Made by a program: the position numbers and the translations under genes. A DNA stretch of 33,961 nucleotides, taken from positions 1 through 33,961 of the forward strand of contig JAISZA010000050.1 of assembly GCA_031269535.1 (NCBI GenBank), written 5' to 3'. The stretch comes from Tannerellaceae bacterium. GTDB taxonomy: Bacteria > Bacteroidota > Bacteroidia > Bacteroidales > Tannerellaceae. Positions 1 to 7,010 of this stretch are shown one piece after another; positions within the stretch are counted from its first letter, which is position 1, and each line of letters starts with the position of its first letter. Below the pieces are notes generated by a model, which was given only the letters and a program-made list of their open reading frames with translations, had not been told where the DNA came from and ran no database searches.

Positions 1-22
1 TTCCCCCCAAATCTATATATAT

Positions 23-110
23 TTTACTCCCGTCCGGTTTATTCCCGGACAGGAACAAATTTATCCCGGACGGGAGCGAATTTATTCCGGACGGGAGCAG
101 GACGACACAC
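23..110. repeat. 21-bp-period array of CCGGACGGGAG motifs
   Basis: Three direct units contain CCGGAC at 45-50, 66-71 and 87-92, exactly 21 bp apart, each followed by a GGGAG-like tail and an AT-rich spacer (AATTTAT). An inverted copy of the core (CTCCCGTCCGG, 27-37) stands before the first unit and can pair with it as a hairpin. A single-unit, diverged copy of the same arrangement lies at about 472-510, on the other side of the inverted-repeat element. The role is unknown: it could be an array of protein-binding sites or an expanded intergenic palindrome. The unit is the same throughout and no variable spacers are seen, so it is not a CRISPR. Confidence 0.6.
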
Positions 111-114
111 AATC

Positions 115-462
115 CCCCATAGACTTTTAACGAAAAATCCTTCACTCCTTCACAGAGGATATAAACATTTGATTGATATATAATTAAGGTGTGAAGGACG
201 GGGGGTTCATCCTTCACCTTTCCCCCGCTCCTCCCTTGCGGGGAGGGGCGGGGAAGAGGTACGTCTCAGCTATACGAGTGAGACTTCCGGATATAAACCC
301 GGACAGCTGTTTCAGACAAAAACCCTCAGCGGATTTCAGGGCAAATCACGTGTAGGAGTGTGAAGGATGCGGCCCCCATCCTTCACACCTTAATAAAGTG
401 TCAACCAAAGGCTTATACCCTCTGTGAAGGAGTGAAGGATTTTTCGTCAAAAGTCTATGGGG
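115..462. mobile_element. 348-bp palindromic element, copy 1, with 52-bp terminal inverted repeats
   Basis: The ends 115-166 and 411-462 are inverted repeats of 52 bp that differ at three positions, starting CCCCATAGACTTTT and ending near TATAAAC or TATAAGC. Two internal hairpins built on GTGAAGGA / TCCTTCAC lie next to the ends (about 191-217 and 360-389). The centre holds further hairpins: a 13-bp C-rich/G-rich stem at 223-235/241-253 with one mismatch, and GTCTCA/TGAGAC at 263-268/279-284. No coding sequence is present. A second copy (23276-23453) shares the ends and one internal hairpin. The form fits a MITE-like non-autonomous element or a large REP-type palindrome. No convincing target-site duplication is visible, so transposition is an inference. 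Confidence 0.65.
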
Positions 463-471
463 AATTGTATA

Positions 472-510
472 AATTTACTCTCATCCGGTTTTTTTCGGAC
501 GGGAGCAAAT
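472..510. repeat. Single-unit copy of the CCGGACGGGAG repeat
   Basis: The sequence CTCATCCGG, a T-rich loop and CGGACGGGAG, followed by CAAATT, repeats the arrangement seen at 27-60 in the same orientation. The two arms can pair as a short hairpin. It flanks the right side of the inverted-repeat element, so the element appears to sit between two related repeat blocks. Confidence 0.5.
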
Positions 511-826
511 TGTCATGATATCCCTCAGGCTTCTCCGCCTTTGTGGTCAAAATAAACGACCGTTTAAATTATACAAGATTGGGAGGTGTTTGGGCAAACT
601 TGCATTTGCACACTAACTGCGTGTAAAAAAAACATCCACGTATATACAAAAATCAAATTTATTTATACATTTGCCGCGAAAATTAAACGTCGTTTTTTTG
701 TACATTTCCCAGTGTATATATTTCTGATTACAAGTGATTTTTGTTCATTATACCCAGGTCGTTTCCACAGAGCCGGGGAGACCGCCCCTGAGATGAGCCA
801 TTTCCCTGACGTCAGGCATTTGTCCT
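511..826. other. Intergenic stretch with no supported gene
   Basis: About 316 bp, AT-rich in the first two thirds. One TAnnTTTG-like box (TACATTTG near 665) is present, but no matching TTTG about 20 bases upstream and no credible reading frame follow. The open frame that could be drawn from 586 has low-complexity composition, a TTG-like start and no recognisable motif. I see no RNA gene. Confidence 0.5.
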
Positions 827-1047
827 TGCGAGGTACGGAAAAAGTATAAAGATCGCTGGGTAATAGAGATGCGTGAAAAAGAGGGAATCATTCCGTCGGA
901 GCTGACAGGTTTTTCGATGATATTGTATTTGACGGCTACGCCACCCCGGTTGAAACATTGAGCTACAGTTTTGTATGCAAGCCGATATGGTTGAAACTGT
1001 ATCGTCGTCGTTACGGAAGAGCGGAGGTGTGCCGGCAGGGCAGTTAA
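827..1047 (+). pseudogene. Frameshifted remnant of a small protein gene, family not recognised
   Basis: Two adjoining plus-strand frames read as one protein-like sequence. The first frame (from about 827) gives RWVIEMREKEGIIPSELTG. The second frame (about 901-1047) gives FFDDIVFDGYATPVETLSYS, then a basic stretch with KPIWLKLYRRRYGRAE, ending at TAA 1045-1047. A single-base indel near 880-905 would join them. The composition is far more protein-like than the random frames around it, and there is no start codon with a leader in the first frame beyond an ATG at 869. It may be the truncated end of a transposase or other accessory gene. That identity is a guess; what is seen is only the broken frame. 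Confidence 0.4.
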
Positions 1048-1053
1048 ACATAA

Positions 1054-1091
1054 ATTAGGCTGCCCAGTGGCAACACCCTGGGCAGCCTAAT
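1054..1091. terminator. Perfect 14-bp stem hairpin, terminator-like without a T tract
   Basis: The arms ATTAGGCTGCCCAG (1054-1067) and its exact reverse complement (1078-1091) enclose a 10-base loop. It lies 6 bases after the stop of the broken frame at 1047, as a terminator would, but no run of T follows. It could end transcription of the former gene, or be another member of the intergenic palindromes in this region. Confidence 0.5.
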
Positions 1092-1097
1092 GATGTC

Positions 1098-1475
1098 CGC
1101 AGATAATCTCCGGCTACCTATGCTGCCTCCGGCACGGGACTACTAACGCTAAAGCAGAATGTCTTAACGGGAAAATACAACGATTCATAACTACCAACTA
1201 CGGACTCAGGGACAAAGACTTCTTCCTCTTCCCTATGGCCGGTTATTTTTCCTGATAGAACCTCAAAAAAAGAGTTAGCCTCTTTTCCGCTACCGGATAC
1301 TTTCATTTGTCCGACCCGGGTCAAACAGCTGTCCGACCTGGGTCGAACACGTATCCGACCTGGGTCGGACAGCTGTTTGACCTGGGTCGGACAAATAAAA
1401 GCTTCAGAGGCAGGCTCTCTGTATCTTCCTCTGATTATAAGCGTAACGACCATTAGGGGCCGGAGATTATCTGCG
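1098..1475. mobile_element. 378-bp segment bounded by 17-bp perfect inverted repeats
   Basis: The 17-mer CGCAGATAATCTCCGGC at 1098-1114 occurs as its exact reverse complement at 1459-1475. The segment between carries the 92-bp palindrome at 1305-1396. The geometry resembles a MITE or a small insertion, but no target-site duplication is evident on either side. A 111-codon minus-strand frame spans most of the interior, yet it reads through the palindrome and has no recognisable motif, so I do not call it a gene. Confidence 0.45.
1305..1396. repeat. 92-bp near-perfect palindrome made of four 22-bp GACCYGGGTC units
   Basis: The decamer GACCYGGGTC, itself palindromic, starts at 1313, 1335, 1357 and 1379, exactly 22 bp apart. 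Each unit extends to a TGTCCGACC...GGTCGGACA-like dyad. The whole array is also a palindrome centred at 1350/1351: of 46 opposed pairs I count 41 Watson-Crick, 3 G-T and 2 mismatches. Each 22-bp step places sites on nearly the same DNA face. Possible roles are a cluster of binding sites for a dimeric protein, a very stable RNA hairpin, or a cruciform. No protein that would bind it can be named. Confidence 0.7.
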
Positions 1476-1591
1476 TCCGGGTATTATATACGATATTCAT
1501 TCATAATTCTTAATCCCCTTAATCCTCACTCCATTCGTTACAGAGCCAGGTAAATTATCTGATAAATACATAACATATCAGGAAATTTCCG

Positions 1592-1599
1592 TATTTTTG
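1592..1599 (+). promoter_or_regulatory. Possible -7 box (TATTTTTG) for the gene at 1620
   Basis: TATTTTTG fits the Bacteroidetes -7 consensus TAnnTTTG and lies 20 bases before the start codon. No TTTG is seen at the expected distance upstream, so only half the promoter is supported. Confidence 0.35.
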
Positions 1600-1619
1600 C
1601 GCTAATTTAATGAGATTTA

Positions 1620-2222
1620 ATGATGACGAACAAAGAAAAAATAGATGGCCTGCTCTCCGATATATCGGAACTGGAAGGTCTGGTATCCGGCATACGGGAG
1701 ATGGAGATTTGTCCGCTGGCTTTTTTCAGCCAGACATTTGACCTGGCATATAAAATAATACGGGATTTGCATATCCTGGAAGGGCTTCAGATTGATGTGT
1801 TCCAGAGACAGATGGAAGAATATCAGCGGGTGCTCGAAGCCACCTTGCTTCTGCAGGAAACGAGCCGGGCAGATGCCCTTGAATCGGCGGCCGCCATACA
1901 GGAACTGCTCGCAGAACCTCCGGCAGTAAAGGCCGCCCCTGCCGCATCACCCGAAGAAAAACCCCTTATCTCCCTGAACGAGGCGCTGGAGAAAAAAAAA
2001 CTCTCGGATTTCCGTAAAGCCTTCAGTCTGAACGATCGTTTCTATTTCCGCAAAGAACTGTTCGGAGGAGACGAGGCAAAGATGAATAAGGTCATCACCG
2101 ATCTGAATGATATTCACTCGTATGAAGCCTCCCTCGACTACCTGAATGAGAAACAAAACTGGGATACGGAAAACACAACGGTAGCCGCATTTCTCAAGTT
2201 GTTGGAGAAACGTTTTCGTTAG
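1620..2222 (+). CDS. Conserved hypothetical protein, 200 aa
   Basis: The function is unknown. The protein has no signal peptide or membrane segment and looks cytoplasmic. Residues 1-100 are helical and rich in Leu and Glu. Residues about 100-118 form an Ala/Pro linker. The C-terminal half (about 119-200) has a distinct pattern with FRKAFSLNDRFYFRKELFGG near its middle. I recall this C-terminal pattern from conserved Bacteroidales hypothetical proteins found near rsmI; that is memory, not a search. The start could be either of two adjacent ATG codons (1620 or 1623). The gene lies 15 bp before rsmI on the same strand, so the two are probably co-transcribed. Confidence 0.8.
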   Translation: MMTNKEKIDGLLSDISELEGLVSGIREMEICPLAFFSQTFDLAYKIIRDLHILEGLQIDVFQRQMEEYQRVLEATLLLQETSRADALESAAAIQELLAEPPAVKAAPAASPEEKPLISLNEALEKKKLSDFRKAFSLNDRFYFRKELFGGDEAKMNKVITDLNDIHSYEASLDYLNEKQNWDTENTTVAAFLKLLEKRFR

Positions 2223-2237
2223 CCAATCCGCGCTGCA

Positions 2238-2924
2238 ATGGCTAAATTGATGATCGTACCTACACCGGTAGGAAATCTGGAAGATATGAGCTTCCGGGCT
2301 GTCCGTGTTTTAAAGGAAGCCGACCTGATCTTAGCCGAAGATACCCGAACCACCGGCATCTTGCTGAAACATTATGCTATCAGCAACAAGATGCAATCTC
2401 ACCATAAATTCAATGAACATCAGCGCGTCGTGCAACTGGCAGCCCGCATACAGGGCGGCGAGACTATCGCACTGGTATCGGATGCCGGCACTCCCTCGAT
2501 ATCCGATCCCGGCTTTTTACTGATACGCGAATGTGTGAGGCAGGGAGTAGAAGTAGAATGTCTGCCGGGGGCTACGGCCTTTGTGCCTGCCCTGGTGGTT
2601 TCGGGCTTACCCGCCGATCGCTTCTGCTTTGAAGGCTTCCTGCCGCAAAAAAAAGGCAGACAAACCCGTCTGAAAGAACTGGCCTCGGAGAACCGGACGC
2701 TGATCTTCTACGAATCGCCTCACCGCCTGATAAAAACACTGGAACAGATGGCAGAATACTTCGGCGCCGGACGCCCGGCTTCGGTGTCGCGCGAACTATC
2801 CAAACTGCATGAACAAACGCTGAGAGGAACCTTGCAGGAGCTCCTGATTCATTTTACCGTGAACAAACCCAGGGGTGAATTTGTTATTATAATAGCCGGG
2901 CAGAATGAAAAACCGGAAAAATAA
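2238..2924 (+). CDS. rsmI: 16S rRNA (cytidine-1402-2'-O)-methyltransferase
   Basis: RsmI transfers a methyl group from S-adenosylmethionine to the 2'-OH of C1402 in the decoding centre of 16S rRNA. The tetrapyrrole-methylase fold is evident from PTPVGNL (residues 8-14), the glycine-rich segment SDAGTPSISDPG (81-92) and LPGATA (109-114). At 228 residues it lacks the C-terminal extension of the E. coli enzyme (286 aa), which is normal for Bacteroidales. ATG 2238 follows the previous stop by 15 bases. The next gene begins 25 bases downstream, consistent with an operon with the lipoprotein and HAD genes. Confidence 0.95.
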   Translation: MAKLMIVPTPVGNLEDMSFRAVRVLKEADLILAEDTRTTGILLKHYAISNKMQSHHKFNEHQRVVQLAARIQGGETIALVSDAGTPSISDPGFLLIRECVRQGVEVECLPGATAFVPALVVSGLPADRFCFEGFLPQKKGRQTRLKELASENRTLIFYESPHRLIKTLEQMAEYFGAGRPASVSRELSKLHEQTLRGTLQELLIHFTVNKPRGEFVIIIAGQNEKPEK

Positions 2925-2949
2925 AAGAAAAGAATCTATTTTAAATTAA

Positions 2950-3828
2950 ATGAGTATGAAAAAAGTAGTATTGGTCTGTATCGGTATAAGTATGCTGACA
3001 GCCTGTGTGCAAAATTCGTCTGAGTATAAACAATTGAAAGCTGAAAACGATTCGCTTAAATTGGAGAATACCCGCTATGTCTCGGAAATAAACGATATGT
3101 TATCAACCCTGAACGATATTGAGGCGGATATTCAATCCATCCGTGATGCCGAAAACTACCTCCAGATGCAGCAACAGAAAGAGGGCGAACCGGCCCCGGA
3201 TGTCCGCCGGCATATCAGGGATAATATGCAATTGATCAGCGAGACGCTGAAAAAGAACCGGCAACAGCTCAGCCAACTGGAAGAAAAGCTGAAAAACAGT
3301 CATATCCGCTCGGAGGCTCTGAAGAAAACACTCAGCCGCCTGACATCGGAGCTTGACCAGAAAACAACGATGATTGTAGCCCTGCAGGAAGACCTGGCGA
3401 AGAAAAATATACGCATCGAGGAGTTAGACCAGCAAGTGGCCTCGCTCAGGGAAGATGTCGAAGACCTGTCGCTTACGGCTACCTCACAGGCCGAAACCCT
3501 GAAATCGCAGGATAAGGCGCTCAATACGGCCTTTTACTGCTTCGGCACGGCCAAGGAACTGAAAAGCCAGAAAATACTCACCGGAGGAGGATTATTCTCC
3601 AAATCCAAAGTCCTGCAAGGTGACTTCAACCGCGACTATTTCATCTCGATAGACATACGCGAAGTGACCGAAATATCCTTGTTTGCCGAAAAAGCCGGCC
3701 TGAAATCGAACCATCCCGCCGGCTCGTATGAGTTTGTAAAAGACGAAGACGGAAACCTGATATTTAAAATTACCGACGTGAAAGCTTTCTGGAGCTTAGG
3801 GAAATACTTAGTGATTGAAGTGGGATAA
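2950..3828 (+). CDS. Coiled-coil lipoprotein, function unknown
   Basis: The N-terminus is a lipoprotein signal with lipobox LTAC and Cys19 as the acylated residue, so the protein is probably anchored in a membrane facing the periplasm. Residues about 24-195 are strongly charged and heptad-like (many Leu, Glu, Lys), predicted as a long coiled coil. The C-terminal part (about 196-292) looks like a compact beta-rich domain, including TAFYCFGTAKELKSQKILT and a closing segment near FWSLGKYLVIEV. ATG 2956 is an alternative start two codons in. The stop overlaps the next start by one base (TAATG), indicating translational coupling with the HAD gene. I do not recognise the C-terminal domain with certainty. 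Confidence 0.85.
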   Translation: MSMKKVVLVCIGISMLTACVQNSSEYKQLKAENDSLKLENTRYVSEINDMLSTLNDIEADIQSIRDAENYLQMQQQKEGEPAPDVRRHIRDNMQLISETLKKNRQQLSQLEEKLKNSHIRSEALKKTLSRLTSELDQKTTMIVALQEDLAKKNIRIEELDQQVASLREDVEDLSLTATSQAETLKSQDKALNTAFYCFGTAKELKSQKILTGGGLFSKSKVLQGDFNRDYFISIDIREVTEISLFAEKAGLKSNHPAGSYEFVKDEDGNLIFKITDVKAFWSLGKYLVIEVG

Positions 3829-4523
3829 TGTCGTATAAAAGTCTTTTTTTCGACTTCGACGACACCCTCTGGGATACGCGCACGAACAACAGAGAATGCC
3901 TCCGGGATATCTATGCCGACTATCGTTTCGACCGGTATTACCCCTCCTTCGAGGCATTCTACCATTATTATATGCCGCATAACCTGGAGCTGTGGAGGCA
4001 ATACCATAAGCATGAAATAGACCGGCAGACCTTGATTGTCGAGCGTTTCCGCCACGTACTTATCCCCACAGGGCTCAGCGATGCGGAATCGGCTTTGCGG
4101 CTCAACCATGATTTTCTGGAACGGACCACCCAGAAAACCATCCTGGTTCCGGGAGTGATTGATTTACTGACTTATCTCAGGCCCTCGTACAAGATGTATA
4201 TCCTCTCCAACGGTTTCAGGGAGGTGCAATTTAAAAAGCTGAACCATTCCGGATTAGCTTCTTATTTCGACCGTGTCATTCTCTCGGAAGACGCCGGCAT
4301 ACAAAAACCGCATAAAGGGATATTCGACTTTGCCTTGAAAAACACTAATTCGCGCCGGTGCGAAGCGCTGATGATTGGCGACAGTTGGGAGACCGATATC
4401 ACAGGAGCCTACCAGTCGGAAATAGACCAGCTATGGTTCAACCCTCAGAACCTCTCCCCCTCAGCCGGATTTACCCCTACCTATACCGTCGGTTCACTGG
4501 CCGGAATAAAAGACATACTGTAA
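3828..4523 (+). CDS. HAD-superfamily hydrolase, YjjG-type nucleotidase
   Basis: This is a predicted cytoplasmic phosphatase acting on nucleoside monophosphates; YjjG-type enzymes remove phosphate from non-canonical pyrimidine nucleotides. HAD motifs are complete: DFDDT with nucleophile Asp9 and Asp11 (motif I), LSNG with Ser127 (motif II), a lysine in QKPHKG at 160-163 (motif III), and GDSWETD at 184-190 (motif IV). The helical cap lies between motifs I and II, and 231 residues is the usual length. Its start overlaps the lipoprotein stop by one base. Substrate cannot be fixed from sequence. Confidence 0.88.
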   Translation: MSYKSLFFDFDDTLWDTRTNNRECLRDIYADYRFDRYYPSFEAFYHYYMPHNLELWRQYHKHEIDRQTLIVERFRHVLIPTGLSDAESALRLNHDFLERTTQKTILVPGVIDLLTYLRPSYKMYILSNGFREVQFKKLNHSGLASYFDRVILSEDAGIQKPHKGIFDFALKNTNSRRCEALMIGDSWETDITGAYQSEIDQLWFNPQNLSPSAGFTPTYTVGSLAGIKDIL

Positions 4524-4557
4524 ACTACGTTTCCATCACCGAAAACCGGCAGAAATA

Positions 4558-4589
4558 TTTGGTGTATAATGATAAATTCTTTACCTTTG
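4558..4589 (+). promoter_or_regulatory. Promoter of the rpsF-rpsR-rplI operon
   Basis: TTTG at 4558-4561, a 20-base spacer and TACCTTTG at 4582-4589 match the Bacteroidetes sigma-ABfr promoter form. The rpsF start follows 50 bases later after an AT-rich leader, as is common for highly expressed genes in this group. Confidence 0.7.
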
Positions 4590-4639
4590 CACCTCAAATT
4601 AAATAAATAATTAAATTATTAACAGAGAAACAGATATTT

Positions 4640-4999
4640 ATGAACAATTACGAGACCGTTTTCATTTTAACTCCCGTTTTATCTGAAGCTCAGATGAAGG
4701 AAGCGGTAGAAAAATTCACCAACCTTCTGAAAGCAGAAGGAGCTGAAATTGTGAATGAAGAGAACTGGGGATTGCGCAAATTAGCTTATCCTATCGACAA
4801 GAAAACAACCGGCTTTTATCAGTTGATTGAGTTTAAAGCCCGGCCTGAAACCATTGCCACCCTGGAGGTGAACTTCCGGCGCGATGAGCGGGTGATCCGC
4901 TTCCTGACTTTCCGCCAGGATAAATTTGCTGCTGAATATGCGGCTAAGAGAAGAAGTCTGAAATCCTCAAAAGAAACAGTAACAGTAAAAGAAATTTAA
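4640..4999 (+). CDS. rpsF: 30S ribosomal protein S6
   Basis: S6 binds 16S rRNA with S18 in the platform of the small subunit. The sequence begins [14 protein letters not shown], the typical first strand, and carries the conserved [19 protein letters not shown] block and the [11 protein letters not shown] segment. At 119 residues it is within the normal range, with a short basic C-terminal tail. It is first in the classic S6-S18-L9 order, two bases before rpsR, under a clear promoter. Confidence 0.97.
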   Translation: MNNYETVFILTPVLSEAQMKEAVEKFTNLLKAEGAEIVNEENWGLRKLAYPIDKKTTGFYQLIEFKARPETIATLEVNFRRDERVIRFLTFRQDKFAAEYAAKRRSLKSSKETVTVKEI

Positions 5000-5001
5000 T
5001 T

Positions 5002-5268
5002 ATGGCAACACCGTCTGAAATCAGATATTTAACTCCCCCATCGGTTGATGTTAAAAAGAAAAAATATTGCCGTTTCAAAAAGAGCGGTATAAAGTATATC
5101 GATTACAAAGACCCTGAGTTTCTGAAGAAATTCCTGAACGAACAGGGAAAATTACTGCCCCGCCGTATCACCGGTACTTCGCTGAAGTTTCAGCGCCGCG
5201 TATCCCAGGCGGTTAAGAGAGCCCGTCACCTGGCGTTGCTTCCCTATGTAACCGATTTAATGAAATAA
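5002..5268 (+). CDS. rpsR: 30S ribosomal protein S18
   Basis: S18 partners with S6 on the 30S platform. The 88-residue protein has the expected core: [19 protein letters not shown], then [17 protein letters not shown] and [11 protein letters not shown] near the end. The single cysteine in the KYCRF segment is of the type that can bind zinc with other ligands, but no further cysteines are present. It lies two bases after rpsF and 20 before rplI. Confidence 0.97.
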   Translation: MATPSEIRYLTPPSVDVKKKKYCRFKKSGIKYIDYKDPEFLKKFLNEQGKLLPRRITGTSLKFQRRVSQAVKRARHLALLPYVTDLMK

Positions 5269-5288
5269 TAAAAAAGAGGAGACAGCAT

Positions 5289-5732
5289 ATGCAAATTATT
5301 TTGAAAGAAGATGTAGCAAACTTAGGCTACAAAGACGATATCGTAACCGTAAAGGATGGTTATGGACGTAACTTCCTGATCCCGCAGAGAAAAGCAGTAA
5401 TTGCTTCCGAATCGGCTAAAAAAGTATTGGCGGAGAACCAGAGACAACGTGCTCATAAACTGGCAAAAGTCAAAGAAGATATGCAAGCGCTGGCCGCTAA
5501 GATGGAAGGGCTGTCGCTGACCATCGGAGCAAAGACCAGCTCGTCGGGTACTATTTTTGGTTCCGTTTCGAATATTCAGATTGCCGCAGCCCTGGCGAAG
5601 GAAGGAATTGAAGTCGACCGCAAAATAATCTACCTCAAAGACCCTGTAAAAGAAGTAGGTAGCTATAATGCGCTGGTTAAACTGCATAAGGATATTGCCG
5701 TGGAAATCCCCTTTGTTGTTGTTTCTGAATAA
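5289..5732 (+). CDS. rplI: 50S ribosomal protein L9
   Basis: L9 is a two-domain protein at the base of the L1 stalk that bears on reading-frame fidelity. The N-terminal rRNA-binding domain is evident in [17 protein letters not shown] and [13 protein letters not shown] long connecting helix follows, then the C-terminal domain with the typical GTIFGSV segment. At 147 residues it has the standard length. It ends the operon and is followed by a strong terminator. Confidence 0.97.
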   Translation: MQIILKEDVANLGYKDDIVTVKDGYGRNFLIPQRKAVIASESAKKVLAENQRQRAHKLAKVKEDMQALAAKMEGLSLTIGAKTSSSGTIFGSVSNIQIAAALAKEGIEVDRKIIYLKDPVKEVGSYNALVKLHKDIAVEIPFVVVSE

Positions 5733-5758
5733 GATGACAAACCGATACATTCCCTTAT

Positions 5759-5793
5759 AAACGGGTAATTCTGAAATGAATTACCCGTTTTTT
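5759..5793 (+). terminator. Rho-independent terminator after rplI
   Basis: A perfect 12-bp stem (AAACGGGTAATT, 5759-5770, with its complement at 5779-5790) encloses an 8-base loop and runs into a T tract. It sits 27 bases after the rplI stop. Confidence 0.88.
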
Positions 5794-5816
5794 CTTTATT
5801 TATCAGCAAAAAGCAT

Positions 5817-5824
5817 TACATTTG
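5817..5824 (+). promoter_or_regulatory. -7 box (TACATTTG) for the amidase gene
   Basis: TACATTTG matches TAnnTTTG exactly, 25 bases before GTG 5850. The expected TTTG upstream is not clear because the region overlaps the T tract of the rplI terminator. The arrangement indicates a new transcript for the amidase. Confidence 0.5.
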
Positions 5825-5849
5825 CTTCAGAATTACGAATATAAGCAAA

Positions 5850-6986
5850 GTGAAAAGGATGTTGCGGCATATGAGTCTGATGGTAATTTTGCTTTTGCTG
5901 CTGCCCGCCTTACGGGCAGAGGAGAAGGATTTTATCCTTGTGATTGATGCCGGACATGGAGGAAAAGACCCTGGAGCCAGGGGAAGCCTGATTAATGAAA
6001 AAGTGATCAACCTTTCGGTAGCCCTGAAATTAGGCAATCTGATATCGGAAAACCATGACAATATAAAAGTAATCTATACCCGTAAGACAGACCGCTTTAT
6101 CGGATTAGATGAGCGGGCAAACATCGCTAACCGCAGTAAAGCCGACCTGTTTATCTCTATCCATGCCAATGCCATAGAAAAAGCGAGGCATATCTCCGGG
6201 ACAGAAACATTCATTCTGGGGCTGGCAAGCAGCGATGAAAATCTGGAAGTGGCTAAGCGCGAAAACTCGGCTATCTTGCTGGAAGAGAATTACCAGCAGA
6301 AATACGAAAACTTCGACCCTAATTCTTCTGAGTCGTATATCATATTTGGTTTTATGCAGAATGGTCACATGGAACAGAGTATCCAATTCGCTTCCGAGAT
6401 ACAGAAATCTTTTAAAGGAGCCAAACGGAACGACCGTGGCGTGAAACAGGCCGGACTGCTGGTGCTCCGCAAAACCGGTATGCCGGGCGTTTTGATAGAG
6501 CTGGGCTTTATCACAAACGGGGAGGAAGAGCGTTATATGAAATCGGTCGATGGGCAAAACAAATTGGCCAAAGCCATCTATGAGGCTTTTCGGGTGTATA
6601 TACATAAATATTATGTAAAACAAAATGCAGCTACCGACAGCTCAAAAACCCCTTCGAAGAAGAATGAGACAAAGGCGGAGACTACCCGGAAGCCATCTGC
6701 TGCTGCCTCCTCCGCTCCGGAAACAACTTCACCGGCAGCAGAACCATCGAAGAAAGCGGTGATATATAAAATACAAATTCTTACCTCGAAAAAAAAGCTC
6801 CCGGCCAACTCCAGACAGTTTAAGGGATATAAAAACGTAGGTTTTTACGAAGAAAACGGACTCTATAAATATACTTATGGTGAATCGTCTGACCTGGCAT
6901 CCATAAAAGCTACATGTAAAAAAATACAGAAAGATTTTAAAGACGCTTTTATCATAGCCTTTAAAGACGGAAAAAAGATGAAATAA
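5850..6986 (+). CDS. N-acetylmuramoyl-L-alanine amidase with C-terminal SPOR domain
   Basis: The enzyme cleaves the amide bond between N-acetylmuramic acid and the stem peptide in peptidoglycan, in the periplasm, typically at septation. A signal peptide covers about residues 1-23. The Amidase_3 domain (about 28-250) shows the zinc and catalytic set: DAGHGGKDPG with His36, Glu50 in INEKV, His105 in SIHAN, and Glu217 in VLIELGF. A Ser/Ala/Pro/Lys-rich linker (about 256-300) leads to a SPOR-like domain (about 302-376), which in this family targets denuded septal glycan. Starts at GTG 5850 or ATG 5859 are both possible; the second gives a cleaner signal peptide. The next gene follows within about 25 bases. 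Confidence 0.93.
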   Translation: MKRMLRHMSLMVILLLLLPALRAEEKDFILVIDAGHGGKDPGARGSLINEKVINLSVALKLGNLISENHDNIKVIYTRKTDRFIGLDERANIANRSKADLFISIHANAIEKARHISGTETFILGLASSDENLEVAKRENSAILLEENYQQKYENFDPNSSESYIIFGFMQNGHMEQSIQFASEIQKSFKGAKRNDRGVKQAGLLVLRKTGMPGVLIELGFITNGEEERYMKSVDGQNKLAKAIYEAFRVYIHKYYVKQNAATDSSKTPSKKNETKAETTRKPSAAASSAPETTSPAAEPSKKAVIYKIQILTSKKKLPANSRQFKGYKNVGFYEENGLYKYTYGESSDLASIKATCKKIQKDFKDAFIIAFKDGKKMK

Positions 6987-7010
6987 AATGTGCAAAAAAA
7001 AACAATCAAG

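Noticed and set aside
586-849. Plus-strand open frame of 87 codons
   Set aside because: It starts at a TTG, has low-complexity composition, no family motif and no promoter at proper spacing; its end overlaps the more protein-like broken frame.
812-1051. Minus-strand open frame of 79 codons
   Set aside because: It is antisense to the gene remnant at 827-1047, whose plus-strand reading is far more protein-like.
1305-1396. Possible CRISPR array
   Set aside because: The repeats are contiguous 22-bp units with no variable spacers and no cas genes are present.
1305-1396. Possible replication iterons
   Set aside because: The period would fit, but no replication initiator gene or AT-rich unwinding region lies next to it, and the surrounding genes are chromosomal housekeeping genes.
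1118-1453. Minus-strand open frame of 111 codons inside the 17-bp inverted repeats
   Set aside because: It reads straight through the 92-bp palindrome, which gives repetitive, unnatural protein sequence, and shows no motif or ribosome binding site.
6990-7010. GTG 6990 as the start of the MCE protein
   Set aside because: The ATG at 7011 gives the MKKRFTKEAKIG beginning typical of the family; the seven extra codons are low-complexity Lys/Gln.
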